Made by a program: the position numbers and the translations under genes. From Motilibacter peucedani (GTDB lineage: Bacteria > Actinomycetota > Actinomycetes > Motilibacterales > Motilibacteraceae), in the NCBI RefSeq assembly GCF_003634695.1, contig NZ_RBWV01000013.1, forward strand, positions 361,293 to 425,292: DNA of 64,000 nucleotides. The letters are read 5' to 3'. The notes below the pieces were generated by a model. That model was not told where the DNA came from. It searched no databases and worked only from the letters and a program-made list of their open reading frames with translations. Below are positions 27,796 through 36,154 of the stretch, in pieces. The number at the start of each line of letters is the position of its first letter. Position 1 is the stretch's first letter.

Positions 27796-27888
27796 AAGCC
27801 GGACCGCCGAGCCGTCGCGGTGGTCAACTCGTGGTGCCTGCGCGTCACTCCCCCGTGTGGCGCGCAGGCCCACGTCCACCGACCCGTG

Positions 27889-27972
27889 TGCGGAAGAGGG
27901 GACTCGAACCCCCAAGCCCTCTCGGGCACGGGAACCTAAATCCCGCGCGTCTGCCAGTTTCGCCACTCCCGC
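27889..27972 (-). tRNA. tRNA-Leu (anticodon UAG)
   Basis: An 84-nt class II tRNA. The acceptor GCGGGAG pairs with CTTCCGC, the anticodon stem CGGGA/TCCCG holds loop TTTAGGT giving anticodon UAG (reads CUA and related codons), the long variable arm GCCC-GAGA-GGGC is present, and the T-arm reads GGGGGTTCGAGTCCCC. The 3' CCA is not encoded. Confidence 0.95.
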
Positions 27973-28010
27973 CCGACGGCGTCGATCCTAGGGCCGACGC
28001 TGACCACGCC

Positions 28011-28484
28011 TCAGACCCCGAGCTCCCGGCGCAGCTTGGCCACGTGGCCGGTGGCCTTCACCGCGTACATCGCCTTCTCGACCGTGCCCTGCTCGTCCAG
28101 CACGAACGTCGAGCGGATGACGCCGGTGACCTGCTTGCCGTAGAGCGACTTGGTCCCGTAGGCGCCCCACGCGGTCATCACCGAGCGGTCGGCGTCGGAG
28201 AGCAGCGGGAAGCTCACCTGCTCGGCGTCGCGGAACTTCGCCAGCTTGGCGGGAGCGTCGGGGGAGATGCCGACCACCGCGTACCCGGCCGCAGCGAGCG
28301 GCTCGAGCGAGTCGCGGAAGTCGCAGGCCTGCTTGGTGCAGCCCGGCGTGCCGGCGGCGGGGTAGAAGTAGACGACCGCCTTGCGCCCGCGCAGCGAGTC
28401 CAGCGACACCGGCGTGCCGTCGGCGTCGGGCAGGGTGAAGGCGGGCGCGGTGTCGCCGGGCGACAGCCTGCTCGTCTCGGTCAT
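28011..28484 (-). CDS. bcp: Thioredoxin-dependent peroxiredoxin (Bcp/PrxQ)
   Basis: A 157-residue peroxiredoxin that reduces hydrogen and organic peroxides. FYPAAGTPGCTKQACDFRD holds the peroxidatic Cys in PGCT and a resolving Cys five residues later, the BCP/PrxQ arrangement. VVGISPDAPAKLAKFRDAEQVSFPLLSD and RSTFVLDEQG complete the fold. ATG 28484 follows a GAGGAGGAC ribosome site with a TAGGCT -10 box about 35 bases upstream. It lies next to a tRNA gene and opposite a set of stress-type genes. Confidence 0.93.
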   Translation of the reverse strand: MTETSRLSPGDTAPAFTLPDADGTPVSLDSLRGRKAVVYFYPAAGTPGCTKQACDFRDSLEPLAAAGYAVVGISPDAPAKLAKFRDAEQVSFPLLSDADRSVMTAWGAYGTKSLYGKQVTGVIRSTFVLDEQGTVEKAMYAVKATGHVAKLRRELGV

Positions 28485-28665
28485 GCGTCGTCCTCCTCGC
28501 AGGGGTCGGCGGCAGCCTAGCCCCGGCCCGGACGGCCGGCTCGTCGAGCAGCCCCCCTCTCGCCCTGACGCGTATGCGTCCGCCATGATCGGGCATAGAG
28601 AGTCCAGCACCCGTCACCGAGACGCACCGGCCACCGCCGCCGATGCCGCGCAGGAGGAACCCACC

Positions 28666-28947
28666 GTGAGCGATCCCTCCCGGACCGTGTCGCCGAATGG
28701 TGCGGCGAACCGCTCGCCCAAGGACATCGAGCGCGACATCGAGCTCACCCGCAACCGGCTGGCCGGGACCATCGACGAGATCAGCGAGCGGGTCAAGCCC
28801 GCCAACGTCGTGGCCCGGCTCAAGGAGAAGGCGCGCGAGCAGGTCGTCGCGCCCGACGGCAGCCTGCGCGTCGACCGGCTCGCGGGAGCCGCGGCCGCCG
28901 CCGTGTCGGCATTGGGTCTCGTGGTGCTGCGCGCCCGGCGCCGCTGA
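28666..28947 (+). CDS. DUF3618 membrane-associated protein
   Basis: A 93-residue protein with the DUF3618 pattern: KDIERDIELTRNRLAGTIDEISERVKPANVVARLKEKAR (about 24-62), an amphipathic helix that ends in a short hydrophobic C-terminal segment AAAAAVSALGLVVL plus Arg tail. DUF3618 proteins are small actinobacterial membrane-peripheral proteins, often with CsbD-like or phage-shock-type partners, of unknown function. GTG 28666 is chosen for its AGGAGG site. It is followed 8 bases later by the GroES-like gene. Confidence 0.8.
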   Translation: MSDPSRTVSPNGAANRSPKDIERDIELTRNRLAGTIDEISERVKPANVVARLKEKAREQVVAPDGSLRVDRLAGAAAAAVSALGLVVLRARRR

Positions 28948-28955
28948 GCCTGCCC

Positions 28956-29285
28956 GTGACCGCTCTCGAGCCCGGCGTCCCCGTCCGGCTCCTGCACGAC
29001 CGCGTCCTCGTGCGGCTCACGCCCGGCGAGGGCGAGCGCCGCACGGGCGCGGGGATCGTCATCCCCGCGACCGCCGCCGTCGGCAAGCGCCTGGTCTGGG
29101 GCACGGTCGCGGCGGTCGGCCCCAACGCCCGCGCGATCGAAGCCGGCGACAGCGTGCTCTACGACCCCGAGGACAAGCCGGAGGTCGAGCTGCACGGCGC
29201 GACCTACGTGATGCTGCGCGAGCGCGACGTGTCGGCGCTCGCCGCGGCCCGGGTGGCGGACAGCGCGACCGGGCTCTACCTCTGA
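28956..29285 (+). CDS. Orphan GroES-like co-chaperonin
   Basis: A 109-residue Cpn10-fold protein: VRLLHDRVLVRLTPGEGERRTGAGIVIPATA at the start, then VAAVGPNARAIEAGDSVLYDPEDKPEVELHGATYVMLRERDVSAL. The mobile-loop region (ERRTGAGIVIPATAA) is like GroES. No groEL gene is nearby and the protein has a 12-residue C-terminal extension. It may be a paralogue serving a second GroEL or a general stress role. It sits in a tight run with DUF3618, a hydrolase and a small helical protein. Confidence 0.8.
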   Translation: MTALEPGVPVRLLHDRVLVRLTPGEGERRTGAGIVIPATAAVGKRLVWGTVAAVGPNARAIEAGDSVLYDPEDKPEVELHGATYVMLRERDVSALAAARVADSATGLYL

Positions 29286-29290
29286 GCGCG

Positions 29291-30085
29291 ATGACGAGCG
29301 TGCTGCCGGGCGCCGAGCCCTTCTCCGCCGACGGCGACCGCGACGGCGTCGGCGACGGCATCGGCTTCGTGCTCAGCCACGGGTTCACCGGCTCACCGGC
29401 CTCCATGCGGCCCTGGGCCGAGCACCTCGCCGCTGAAGGCTTCACGGTGCGCGTGCCCCGCCTGCCCGGTCACGGCACCACCTGGCAGGACGCGAACTCG
29501 ACGACCTGGCAGGACTGGTACGCCGAGGTCGAGGCGGCCTACGACGAGGTGGCCGCCCGCTGCTCGACGGTGGTCGCCGGCGGGCTCTCGATGGGTGGCA
29601 CCCTGGTCACCCGACTCGCCGAGCGGCGGCCGCTGTCGGGCCTCGTGGTGGTCAACCCCTCCTACGCGACCGAGCGGTGGGACGCCCGGCTGGCGCGCTG
29701 GGTCTCGTGGGCGGTGAGGTCACGGCCGGCCATCGGCGGGGACATCAAGCGCCCGGGAGGCCACGAGCCGACCTACGACCGCACGCCGGTGGCCGCATTC
29801 GCGTCGTTGCAGCGGCTCTGGACCGTCACCCGGAGGGACTTCGGGCTCGTACGCGCTCCCGTGCTGCTCTTCCGCAGCCGCGAGGACCACGTCGTCGAGC
29901 CGCTCTCCGCCGAGCTGCTGCGCGCGGGCGCGACCGGCACGACGGTCGAGGAGGTGGTGCTCGAGGAGAGCTACCACGTCGCGACGCTCGACAACGACGC
30001 GCCGCTCATCTTCTCCAGGTCCGTCGAGTTCGCGCGGGGGCTGGTGGGTAGAGGGCTCGTGGCGCCGGGGCTCCCGACGCCGTAG
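29291..30085 (+). CDS. Alpha/beta hydrolase (carboxylesterase/monoacylglycerol-lipase-like)
   Basis: A 264-residue esterase. LSHGFTGSPASMRPWAEHLAAEGFTVRVPRLPGHGTTWQD resembles bacterial carboxylesterase Est30 and monoacylglycerol lipases. The nucleophile is Ser in GGLSMGG, the acid is Asp in SREDHVVEP and the base is His in ESYHVATLDND. ATG 29291 is 5 bases after the GroES-like stop. It probably acts on short or medium acyl esters. No signal peptide is present. Confidence 0.88.
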   Translation: MTSVLPGAEPFSADGDRDGVGDGIGFVLSHGFTGSPASMRPWAEHLAAEGFTVRVPRLPGHGTTWQDANSTTWQDWYAEVEAAYDEVAARCSTVVAGGLSMGGTLVTRLAERRPLSGLVVVNPSYATERWDARLARWVSWAVRSRPAIGGDIKRPGGHEPTYDRTPVAAFASLQRLWTVTRRDFGLVRAPVLLFRSREDHVVEPLSAELLRAGATGTTVEEVVLEESYHVATLDNDAPLIFSRSVEFARGLVGRGLVAPGLPTP

Positions 30086-30105
30086 TCGACCGACGAGGAG
30101 CAGTC

Positions 30106-30249
30106 ATGGGCATCGAGGACAGCATCGAGAAGGCCAGCGACGCGGGCATCGAGAAGGCGGGCGACGCGGCCGAGGCCAAGACCGGCGGCAAGGGCGAGCA
30201 GCAGATCGAGTCCGCGGAGAAGGCGGCCGACGCCAAGATCGGCGAGTAG
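30106..30249 (+). CDS. Small helical protein, MT0933 antitoxin-like
   Basis: A 47-residue, highly charged protein with a GAGGAG site before ATG 30106. The composition (AGIEKAGDAAEAKTGGKGEQQ, then ESAEKAADAKIG) resembles the MT0933/Rv0909-type 'antitoxin' family and CsbD-like stress proteins: amphipathic helices with EKA repeats around a TGGKG turn. No toxin gene is adjacent, so a stress or membrane-associated role is as likely as an antitoxin role. Confidence 0.6.
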   Translation: MGIEDSIEKASDAGIEKAGDAAEAKTGGKGEQQIESAEKAADAKIGE

Positions 30250-30395
30250 CCAGCCCGCTTCGGCACGGACGAACCTCCCGGACCGGGAGGCGGACTTCTT
30301 ACGGACCTGTGACGTACGCGCCGGTTCCCTTGGCGCGGCGGCAGACGGTGGAGAACCTCGAGGAGTCCCTCTCCCGCCGTCCCGGAGGTCCGTCC

Positions 30396-31556
30396 ATGCA
30401 CCGCACCACTCGCCGCACCCTCGCCCTGGCCGGCGCCCTCGCAGCCGGCGCGGCGGTCACGCCGCCTGCCTTCGCGGCGACGCCCAACAACAGCCCCCGC
30501 GGCGCGGCCTTCGTCCAGGAGAACGCCCTGTCGGGCAACACGGTCGTCGGCTGGTCCAGGCTGCGCGACGGCTCGCTCGTCGCCTCGGGCGCGTGGGCCA
30601 CCGGCGGCAACGGGGGAGTCACGCAGGGCGCCCCCTTCGACGCGCTCGCCTCGCAGGGCTCGCTCGTGCTCGACCACGCGCACGGCCTGCTGCTCGCCGT
30701 CAACGCCGGCAGCGGCACGCTCACCGTCTTCTCGGTCCACGGCGCGACGCTGACCCGGCGCCAGGTGCTCTCGACGGGCGGCTCGTTCCCCGTCAGCGTC
30801 AGCGTGTCCGGCGACCTGGTCTACGTGCTCAACGGCGGCGGCTCGGTCGGCGTGACCGGCTTCCGCATCGGTGCCGGGTCGAGCCTCACCGCCATCCCCG
30901 GCTCCGCGCGCAGCGTAGGCATCACCAACACCGCCGTCCCGGAGTTCCTGCACTCGCCGGGGCAGGTCGGCTTCACGCCCGACGGCCGGACCCTGCTCGT
31001 GACCACCAAGGTCGGCGGCACGGTGCTCGGCTACCCGGTGCGCAGCGACGGCACGCTCGCGCCGACCCCCGCCGTCACGCCCGTCGACGGCGTGCCCTTC
31101 AGCTTCGCCTTCGACCGGCGCGACCACCTCGTCCTGACCGACGCGTCGGTGTCGCGCACGCTGGTCTACGCGGTCGGCAGTGACGGCTCGCTCACGAGGC
31201 TCGGCGCGTCGGCCCCCGACGGGGGTGCGGCGCTGTGCTGGAACGCGGCCTCGCGCCACTTCGTCTTCGGCACCAACAGCGGCAGCGGCACGCTCGCCGC
31301 CTGGAAGACGGGGCCGCACGGCGACGTCACCCAGGTCGGCGGCACCGGTGCCGTCAGCGCCGTGGGCGACGGCGCGCCGCTCGACCTGTCGGTGAGCTCC
31401 GACGACGACCACCTCTACGCGCTGAACCCGCTCACCGGCACGGTGCAGGGCTGGTCGATCGGCTCCGACGGCAGCCTCGCGCAGGTCGAGGACGTGGCCG
31501 GCCTGCCGCAGTTCAGCCCGGCCACGGGCGGCCCGGAGGGCCTCGTCGCCAGCTGA
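30396..31556 (+). CDS. Secreted beta-propeller (YncE/lactonase-like)
   Basis: A 386-residue exported protein. It starts at ATG 30396, opening a twin-arginine-like or Sec signal (HRTTRRTLALAGALAAGAAVTPPAFA). The rest has about seven blade repeats of the form SGTLTVFSV, GSLTRLGA and GTLAAWKTG, matching the 6-phosphogluconolactonase/YncE-type beta-propeller. Catalytic residues of true lactonases are not evident, so a binding or scaffold role is possible. A 146-bp gap precedes it, and a 7-bp hairpin at 31562 follows. Confidence 0.75.
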   Translation: MHRTTRRTLALAGALAAGAAVTPPAFAATPNNSPRGAAFVQENALSGNTVVGWSRLRDGSLVASGAWATGGNGGVTQGAPFDALASQGSLVLDHAHGLLLAVNAGSGTLTVFSVHGATLTRRQVLSTGGSFPVSVSVSGDLVYVLNGGGSVGVTGFRIGAGSSLTAIPGSARSVGITNTAVPEFLHSPGQVGFTPDGRTLLVTTKVGGTVLGYPVRSDGTLAPTPAVTPVDGVPFSFAFDRRDHLVLTDASVSRTLVYAVGSDGSLTRLGASAPDGGAALCWNAASRHFVFGTNSGSGTLAAWKTGPHGDVTQVGGTGAVSAVGDGAPLDLSVSSDDDHLYALNPLTGTVQGWSIGSDGSLAQVEDVAGLPQFSPATGGPEGLVAS

Positions 31557-31561
31557 GCCGG

Positions 31562-31580
31562 CTGCTGGCGGGACCAGCAG
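31562..31580. terminator. Convergent terminator hairpin
   Basis: CTGCTGG (31562-31568) pairs with CCAGCAG (31574-31580), loop CGGGA, between the convergent propeller and histidine kinase genes. Confidence 0.5.
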
Positions 31581-31587
31581 GAGCGCG

Positions 31588-32706
31588 TCAGGACGCGGGC
31601 AGGGCCAGCCGGAAGCGGCAGCCCTCGCCCGCGTTCTCGACCGTCGCGGTGCCGCCGTGCGCCTCGGTGATGCCGCGCACGATGGCCAGTCCCAGACCGG
31701 CTCCGCCGCGGCCGCCCGGCGAGCGTGACGCGTCGGCCTGCCAGCCGGTGTCGAACACGCGGTCCAGGTCGGCGGGCGCGATGCCGCCGCACCCGTCGCT
31801 CACCTCGAGCAGCACCTCGCCGCCCGCGCGGCGCGCGGTCACCTGCACCGTGCCGCCGGAGCCGGTGTGCCGCACGGCGTTGCCGACCAGGTTGTCCAGC
31901 GCCCGCTGCAGCGCGCTGACGTCACCCTCGAGCACCAGCTGCTCGCCCGCAGCACCGACGAGCTCGACGCCGCGGGCCTCGGCGACCGGCCGTCCGCCCG
32001 CGATCGCGTCGCTCACCAGGTCGTGCACGCGTACGCGCTCCCGCCGCCCCGACCGCGCGCCGGACTGCACCCTCGAGAGCTCGAACAGGTCGTCGATCAT
32101 CCCGGTGAGCCGGTCGACCTCGGTGCGCACCGTCTTGAGCTGCACGGCGGGGTCGGCGCCCACGCCGTCCTCGAGCGCCTCGACCACCGCGCGCAGACCG
32201 GCCAGCGGCGTACGCAGGTCGTGCGACACCCACGCCACCAGCTCGCGCCGTGACCTCTCCAGCGAGCGCTCGCGCTCGGTCGCCTCCGCCAGCCGCGCGG
32301 CGGTGCGGTCGAGCTCGTCGGACAGGTCGGCGAGCTCGGCGGTCCGCGAGCGGCGGCCGGGGGAGTACGCGCGCGCCTCGGCCAGCGACGCCGCGTGCCG
32401 CTGGGCCTCGCGGACGTCGCGGGCGACCTCGCGGGCGAGGAGCAGTCCGACGACCGCGGCGCCGAGGCCGGCCACGACGGCGATCATCACGACGACGTGC
32501 AGAGCGCCTGCGGTCAGGTACATCTCGTGCGAGGCGACCGCGGTGCCGGCCACCACGGAGAGCACCGCGGTGAGGACCGCGCCGGCGAGGCTCACGCCGA
32601 TCGGCAGCCGCCGCAGCGCCCGGAAGACCAGCAGCAGCGCGCCGCCGAGCAGCAGCGAGCAGGCGGCGGCGACGACGAGCACGCGGGTGTCGGGGCCGAG
32701 GCTCAC
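31588..32706 (-). CDS. Two-component sensor histidine kinase
   Basis: A 372-residue kinase. It has four hydrophobic helices (about 8-27, 33-50, 60-75 and 80-100) with only short loops, so it likely senses within or at the membrane. A HAMP-like or coiled linker (to about 150) follows, then the H-box [18 protein letters not shown] and the HATPase boxes ([28 protein letters not shown]). GTG 32706 overlaps the response regulator stop (GTGA), so the regulator is first in the operon. The signal is unknown. Confidence 0.9.
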   Translation of the reverse strand: MSLGPDTRVLVVAAACSLLLGGALLLVFRALRRLPIGVSLAGAVLTAVLSVVAGTAVASHEMYLTAGALHVVVMIAVVAGLGAAVVGLLLAREVARDVREAQRHAASLAEARAYSPGRRSRTAELADLSDELDRTAARLAEATERERSLERSRRELVAWVSHDLRTPLAGLRAVVEALEDGVGADPAVQLKTVRTEVDRLTGMIDDLFELSRVQSGARSGRRERVRVHDLVSDAIAGGRPVAEARGVELVGAAGEQLVLEGDVSALQRALDNLVGNAVRHTGSGGTVQVTARRAGGEVLLEVSDGCGGIAPADLDRVFDTGWQADASRSPGGRGGAGLGLAIVRGITEAHGGTATVENAGEGCRFRLALPAS

Positions 32707-33398
32707 GGGGTCGCCGCCCACCGGTAGCCCACGCCCCACACCGTCTCGAGCAGCACCGGCGCCGCCGGGTCGGCCTCGACCTTCTCGCGCAGCCGCCGCA
32801 CGTGCACCGTCACCGTGGAGCGGTCGCCGAACGACCAGCCCCAGACCCGCTCGAGCAGCTCCTCGCGCTTGAACGCCTGGCCGGGGTGGGCGACGAGGAA
32901 GGCCAGCAGGTCGAACTCCCGTGCTGTCAGCGAGACCTCGGCGCCGCGCACGTGCACCCGGCGCGACGACGGGGACACGACGACCCCGCCGCTCGTGACG
33001 TCGGCGGCGCTGGCGACCGGGCCACCGCGTACGCGGCGCAGCACCGACTCGACGCGCAGCACCAGCTCGCGGGGGCTGAAGGGCTTGGTCACGTAGTCGT
33101 CGGCGCCGACCTCGAGGCCGAGCACGCGGTCGTCCTCCTGGCCCAGGGCGGTGAGCAGGATGACCGGCGTGGCCGCGGTCGCGACCTCCGCGCGCAGCGC
33201 CCGGCAGACCTCGATCCCGTCGACGCCGGGCAGCATCACGTCGAGGACGACGAGGTCGGGGCGGTGCTCGCGGGCCGCCGCGAGCCCGCGGCCGCCGTCG
33301 GCGACCGAGTGGGCGGTGAAGCCCGCCCGGCGCAGGTAGTCGACGACGACGCCGGACACGACGGCGTCGTCGTCGACCACGAGGACCGAGCCGGGCAC
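32703..33398 (-). CDS. OmpR-family response regulator
   Basis: A 231-residue regulator with a receiver domain (acidic DDD at 9-11, phospho-acceptor Asp in [10 protein letters not shown], Thr in LLTAL, Lys in VTKPF) and a winged-helix domain ([55 protein letters not shown]). GTG 33398 has TAGGCT 7 bases upstream and no ribosome site, so it is probably leaderless. It is coupled to the histidine kinase. Targets are not evident. Confidence 0.92.
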   Translation of the reverse strand: MPGSVLVVDDDAVVSGVVVDYLRRAGFTAHSVADGGRGLAAAREHRPDLVVLDVMLPGVDGIEVCRALRAEVATAATPVILLTALGQEDDRVLGLEVGADDYVTKPFSPRELVLRVESVLRRVRGGPVASAADVTSGGVVVSPSSRRVHVRGAEVSLTAREFDLLAFLVAHPGQAFKREELLERVWGWSFGDRSTVTVHVRRLREKVEADPAAPVLLETVWGVGYRWAATP

Positions 33399-33428
33399 GC
33401 GCCTCAGCCTACGGCGGCGGAGGGCAGG

Positions 33429-33950
33429 TCACGTACGCGTCGCGCCGACCGTCAGCAGCGCCGCGGAGGCGAGCCCGGCCAGCGTGCGCACGGTGTTCCA
33501 GCCGGTCCACGGACCGCTGAACTGCGACCACGCGTGCGCGGCGCCTGCGGAGGCGGGGTCGACCGTGGCGAGGGTGTCGTTGAGCGGCACGTTCGCCGCG
33601 ATCGTCACGCCGACGACGCCGATGAGGTAGACCGCGCCGCCGACCAGCAGCAGCGTCGAGCCCGCCGACCCGCGGTGGCGCGCAGCCTGGAACGCCACGA
33701 CGCCGCCCAGCAGTGCGGTCCCGAACAGCGCGGTCATGAAGGGCGCGCGGACGGCGGTGACGTTGACCGACTGCATCGCCGCGACCGCCTGGCTCGCCGG
33801 CAGCCGGTCGAGCGCCGGCATGACGAACGAGCTGAAGGCGAAGAAGACTCCGCCGTTGAGGCCGGCACCGACGGCGGCGGCGATGACGAGGGGACGGGAG
33901 GCACCGGCGGCGGTGGTCCCGCCGGTGGTGAGCATCTGGAGTGCTGTCAT
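33429..33950 (-). CDS. DUF1772 (anthrone oxygenase-like) membrane protein
   Basis: A 173-residue membrane protein with four helices. FFAFSSFVMPALDRLPASQAVAAMQSVN and IAANVPLNDTLA are characteristic of the DUF1772/anthrone-oxygenase family, which includes AflX/HypC-like proteins. In bacteria the function is mostly unknown. It starts at ATG 33950, divergent from an AraC-type regulator 91 bp away that most likely controls it. Confidence 0.82.
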   Translation of the reverse strand: MTALQMLTTGGTTAAGASRPLVIAAAVGAGLNGGVFFAFSSFVMPALDRLPASQAVAAMQSVNVTAVRAPFMTALFGTALLGGVVAFQAARHRGSAGSTLLLVGGAVYLIGVVGVTIAANVPLNDTLATVDPASAGAAHAWSQFSGPWTGWNTVRTLAGLASAALLTVGATRT

Positions 33951-34041
33951 GGCTCCAGTGCAGCGGCTGGAACGCGCGTCGGGAATGGTCGCGAGTCTGC
34001 GGTGCATGCGCCGTCGTCTCGGAGTGGCTAGCCTCGGCGTC

Positions 34042-34980
34042 GTGGACTCGGTCGCCGGTCTGCTCGACGGTCCGCGGGCGCGCGGTGCGTTCCTGCTGCG
34101 CTCGCGGCTGGCCGCGCCGTGGTCGATCCTCGTCGCCGACGAGGCCCCGCTCTCGCTGGTCACCGTGGTGAGCGGCTCTGCGGACCTGCTGCCCTCGGGT
34201 GCCGACCCCGTGCACCTGCGCCCGGGCGACGTGGCGCTGCTCACCGGGCCGGCGGCGTACGTCGTGGCCGACTCCACGAGCACGCCGCCGCAGGTGCGCA
34301 TCGGGCCGGGGCAGGAGTGCGAGGCGCTCGTGCAGCCGGCGGTGATGCGGGAGCTCGGGGTGCGCACGTGGGGCAACGACCTCGACGGCGAGACCGAGCT
34401 CGTGACCGGCACCTACGTCGTCGAGGGCGAGGTGAGCCGGCGGCTGCTCGGAGCGCTGCCGCCGGCGATGGTGGTGCGCCGCGAGGAGCGCACGGACCCT
34501 CTCGTCGACCTGCTCGCCGAGGAGGTCGGCCGCGACCTGCCGGGCCAGGAGGCGGTGCTCGACCGGCTGCTCGACCTGCACCTGGTAGCAGTGCTCCGCG
34601 CGGAGTTCGCGCGGCCGGCGGACGGCACCCCGCGGTGGTACCGCGCGACCGGCGACGCCGTGGTGGGCAAGGCGCTGCGGCTGCTGCAGGAGTCGCCCGA
34701 GCAGCCGTGGACCGTCGCGACGCTCGCCCGCGCGTGCGGGGCGTCGCGCGCGGCGCTGGCCCGCCGCTTCGCCGAGCTGGTCGGCGAGCCGCCGATGGCG
34801 TTCCTGACCGCGTGGCGGCTCTCGCTCGCGGCCGACCTGCTGCTCGAGCCGGCCAGCACGCTCGACGCGGTGGCCCGGAGAGTGGGCTACGGCAGCGGCT
34901 ACGCGCTCAGCGCCGCGTTCACGCGCGAGCGCGGCCAGAGCCCGGCGCAGTGGCGGCAGGCGGCGCGCTCGACGGCGTGA
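34042..34980 (+). CDS. AraC-family regulator with cupin_6 sensor domain
   Basis: A 312-residue regulator. The N-terminal cupin-like domain includes HLRPGDVALLTGPAAYVVAD. A central DLPGQEAVLDRLLDLHLVAVLRAEF helix region follows, and the C-terminal AraC HTH pair is WTVATLARACGASRAALARRFAELVGEPPMAFLTAWRLSLAADLL and VARRVGYGSGYALSAAFTRERGQSPAQWR. GTG 34042 lies 7 bases after TAGCCT, indicating a leaderless start. It is divergent from the DUF1772 gene, its probable target. Confidence 0.88.
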   Translation: MDSVAGLLDGPRARGAFLLRSRLAAPWSILVADEAPLSLVTVVSGSADLLPSGADPVHLRPGDVALLTGPAAYVVADSTSTPPQVRIGPGQECEALVQPAVMRELGVRTWGNDLDGETELVTGTYVVEGEVSRRLLGALPPAMVVRREERTDPLVDLLAEEVGRDLPGQEAVLDRLLDLHLVAVLRAEFARPADGTPRWYRATGDAVVGKALRLLQESPEQPWTVATLARACGASRAALARRFAELVGEPPMAFLTAWRLSLAADLLLEPASTLDAVARRVGYGSGYALSAAFTRERGQSPAQWRQAARSTA

Positions 34981-35042
34981 ACGCCGGTCGAGCGGGAAGG
35001 AGGCTGGCGCACACCGATTCCCTGTGACGAGGAGGAGCTGCA

Positions 35043-35207
35043 GTGGCCAGCGAGGACGACAGGCTCGCCGAGGTCGAGCGCGAGCTGGCCGAGCTCGACG
35101 AGCGGCACGGCATCGACCCGTCCCTGCCGACGGCCGTCGTGCCCGAGGAGGTGGTGGACCAGCGCCGCCAGCTCGAGCAGGAGCGCGACCGGCTCAGGGG
35201 GTCGTGA
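35043..35207 (+). CDS. Small coiled-coil protein
   Basis: A 54-residue acidic protein with GTG 35043 behind a GAGGAGG site. Two heptad-rich helices (RLAEVERELAELDERHG and VDQRRQLEQERDRLRG) flank a Pro turn. The strong ribosome site and sensible composition support a real gene. Its 3' end overlaps the convergent RNA ligase gene by 14 bp. No family is recognised. Confidence 0.6.
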   Translation: MASEDDRLAEVERELAELDERHGIDPSLPTAVVPEEVVDQRRQLEQERDRLRGS

Positions 35208-35715
35208 GCGCGATCCGCTCGAGCACCTCGTAGCGCGGGCTCGGGCCCAGCAGGCTGCGCACGACGGTCACGTCCTGCGCCGTCCACTCCGGGCCGGCGT
35301 AGTCCGCGAGCCGCTGCGCCCACGGGCGCAGATCCGGCTTCCCCCGTCCGCGCGCCAGCGTGAGATGCGACCGCAACTGCTCGTCCTGCCACCCGATGGC
35401 TCGTGCGAGCGCCGCGAGCGGCTCGGTGTCGCCGGCGACGCCCGCCCACAGCACCGACGAGCCGAAGCGGCCCGCGCCTGCGAGCTGCAGGTGCAGGGGC
35501 GCCGAGGAGCGGACTGCCTGCTGCGTATGCTGCACGACCTTCGCGACGCCCTCGCCGTCGACGTCGCCGACGAACGCGAGCGTGATGTGCCGGCGCTCGG
35601 CCGGCACCCAGCGCAGCGGTGCGTCGAGCGCGTCGAGGGCAGCCTGGAGGTGCGCGGCCGCCTCGGCCGAGGGCCAGAGCGCGACGAAGACGCGGGTCGG
35701 CGGGTCGTCGGTCAC
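35194..35715 (-). CDS. thpR: 2'-5' RNA ligase / 2H-phosphoesterase (ThpR)
   Basis: A 173-residue 2H-fold enzyme with the two HxTx motifs, HITLAFVG (about residue 43) and HLTLARG (about 122). Bacterial ThpR/LigT acts as an RNA 2',3'-cyclic phosphodiesterase and reversible 2'-5' ligase. GTG 35715 overlaps the stop of a PIN-domain gene (GTGA), so the two are translationally coupled. That pairing hints at shared RNA end processing. Confidence 0.88.
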   Translation of the reverse strand: MTDDPPTRVFVALWPSAEAAAHLQAALDALDAPLRWVPAERRHITLAFVGDVDGEGVAKVVQHTQQAVRSSAPLHLQLAGAGRFGSSVLWAGVAGDTEPLAALARAIGWQDEQLRSHLTLARGRGKPDLRPWAQRLADYAGPEWTAQDVTVVRSLLGPSPRYEVLERIALTTP

Positions 35716-36116
35716 AGCAGGGCGTCGAGCGGCGCGACCGGCACCAGCCTCGCCGCCTGCCCGGCGAGAGCGGCGTCGAGCGTCACCAGGGCGTCGGCCT
35801 GGAGGCGGGTGAGCGCGACGTACTCCGCGTCGAGCGTGTCGGGCCAGCCGAGCTCGTCGGCGACCTCCCAGGCGACGCGCTGGAGCACCCGGTCGCCGAG
35901 CAGGCGCAGCCGGAGCCCGCGCACGGAGTCGAGCTGCCGGTCGGCCTCGGCGCGGGTCAGCCCCCCTCGCCGCACGGCGGCGTAGAGGGCGGACAGCACC
36001 TGCGAGCGCAGCAGGGCGGGCGCGAGCAGCTGGTGCGCTGCGTCCACCTGCGTGCCGGACGACGCGAGGTGGAGCGCGACCCTCGGGTCGATGACGTAGC
36101 GCGGCACGAGGACCAC
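35712..36116 (-). CDS. PIN-domain protein (VapC-like) without antitoxin
   Basis: A 134-residue PIN-fold protein. YVIDPRVALHLA gives the first acidic residue, a helical middle lacks the usual clear Glu, and DTLDAEYVALTRLQADALVTLDAAL holds the second and third acidic positions. PIN domains are Mg-dependent RNases. No VapB-type antitoxin frame is seen upstream. The stop overlaps thpR. It might be a solitary toxin relic or a housekeeping RNase partner of ThpR. Confidence 0.72.
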   Translation of the reverse strand: MVLVPRYVIDPRVALHLASSGTQVDAAHQLLAPALLRSQVLSALYAAVRRGGLTRAEADRQLDSVRGLRLRLLGDRVLQRVAWEVADELGWPDTLDAEYVALTRLQADALVTLDAALAGQAARLVPVAPLDALL

Positions 36117-36154
36117 AGTGGCACGGCGTGGGCCTCGTCATCCCTGTCGTGCTG

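Noticed and set aside
25681..27939. Plus-strand frame of 752 codons over the GT39 gene
   Set aside because: Arg/Gly-rich shadow in the wrong frame; the 660-residue frame has clear helices and motifs.
35712..36116. VapBC toxin-antitoxin pair
   Set aside because: The PIN protein is plausible, but no VapB-like frame lies next to it; the coupled partner is an RNA ligase.
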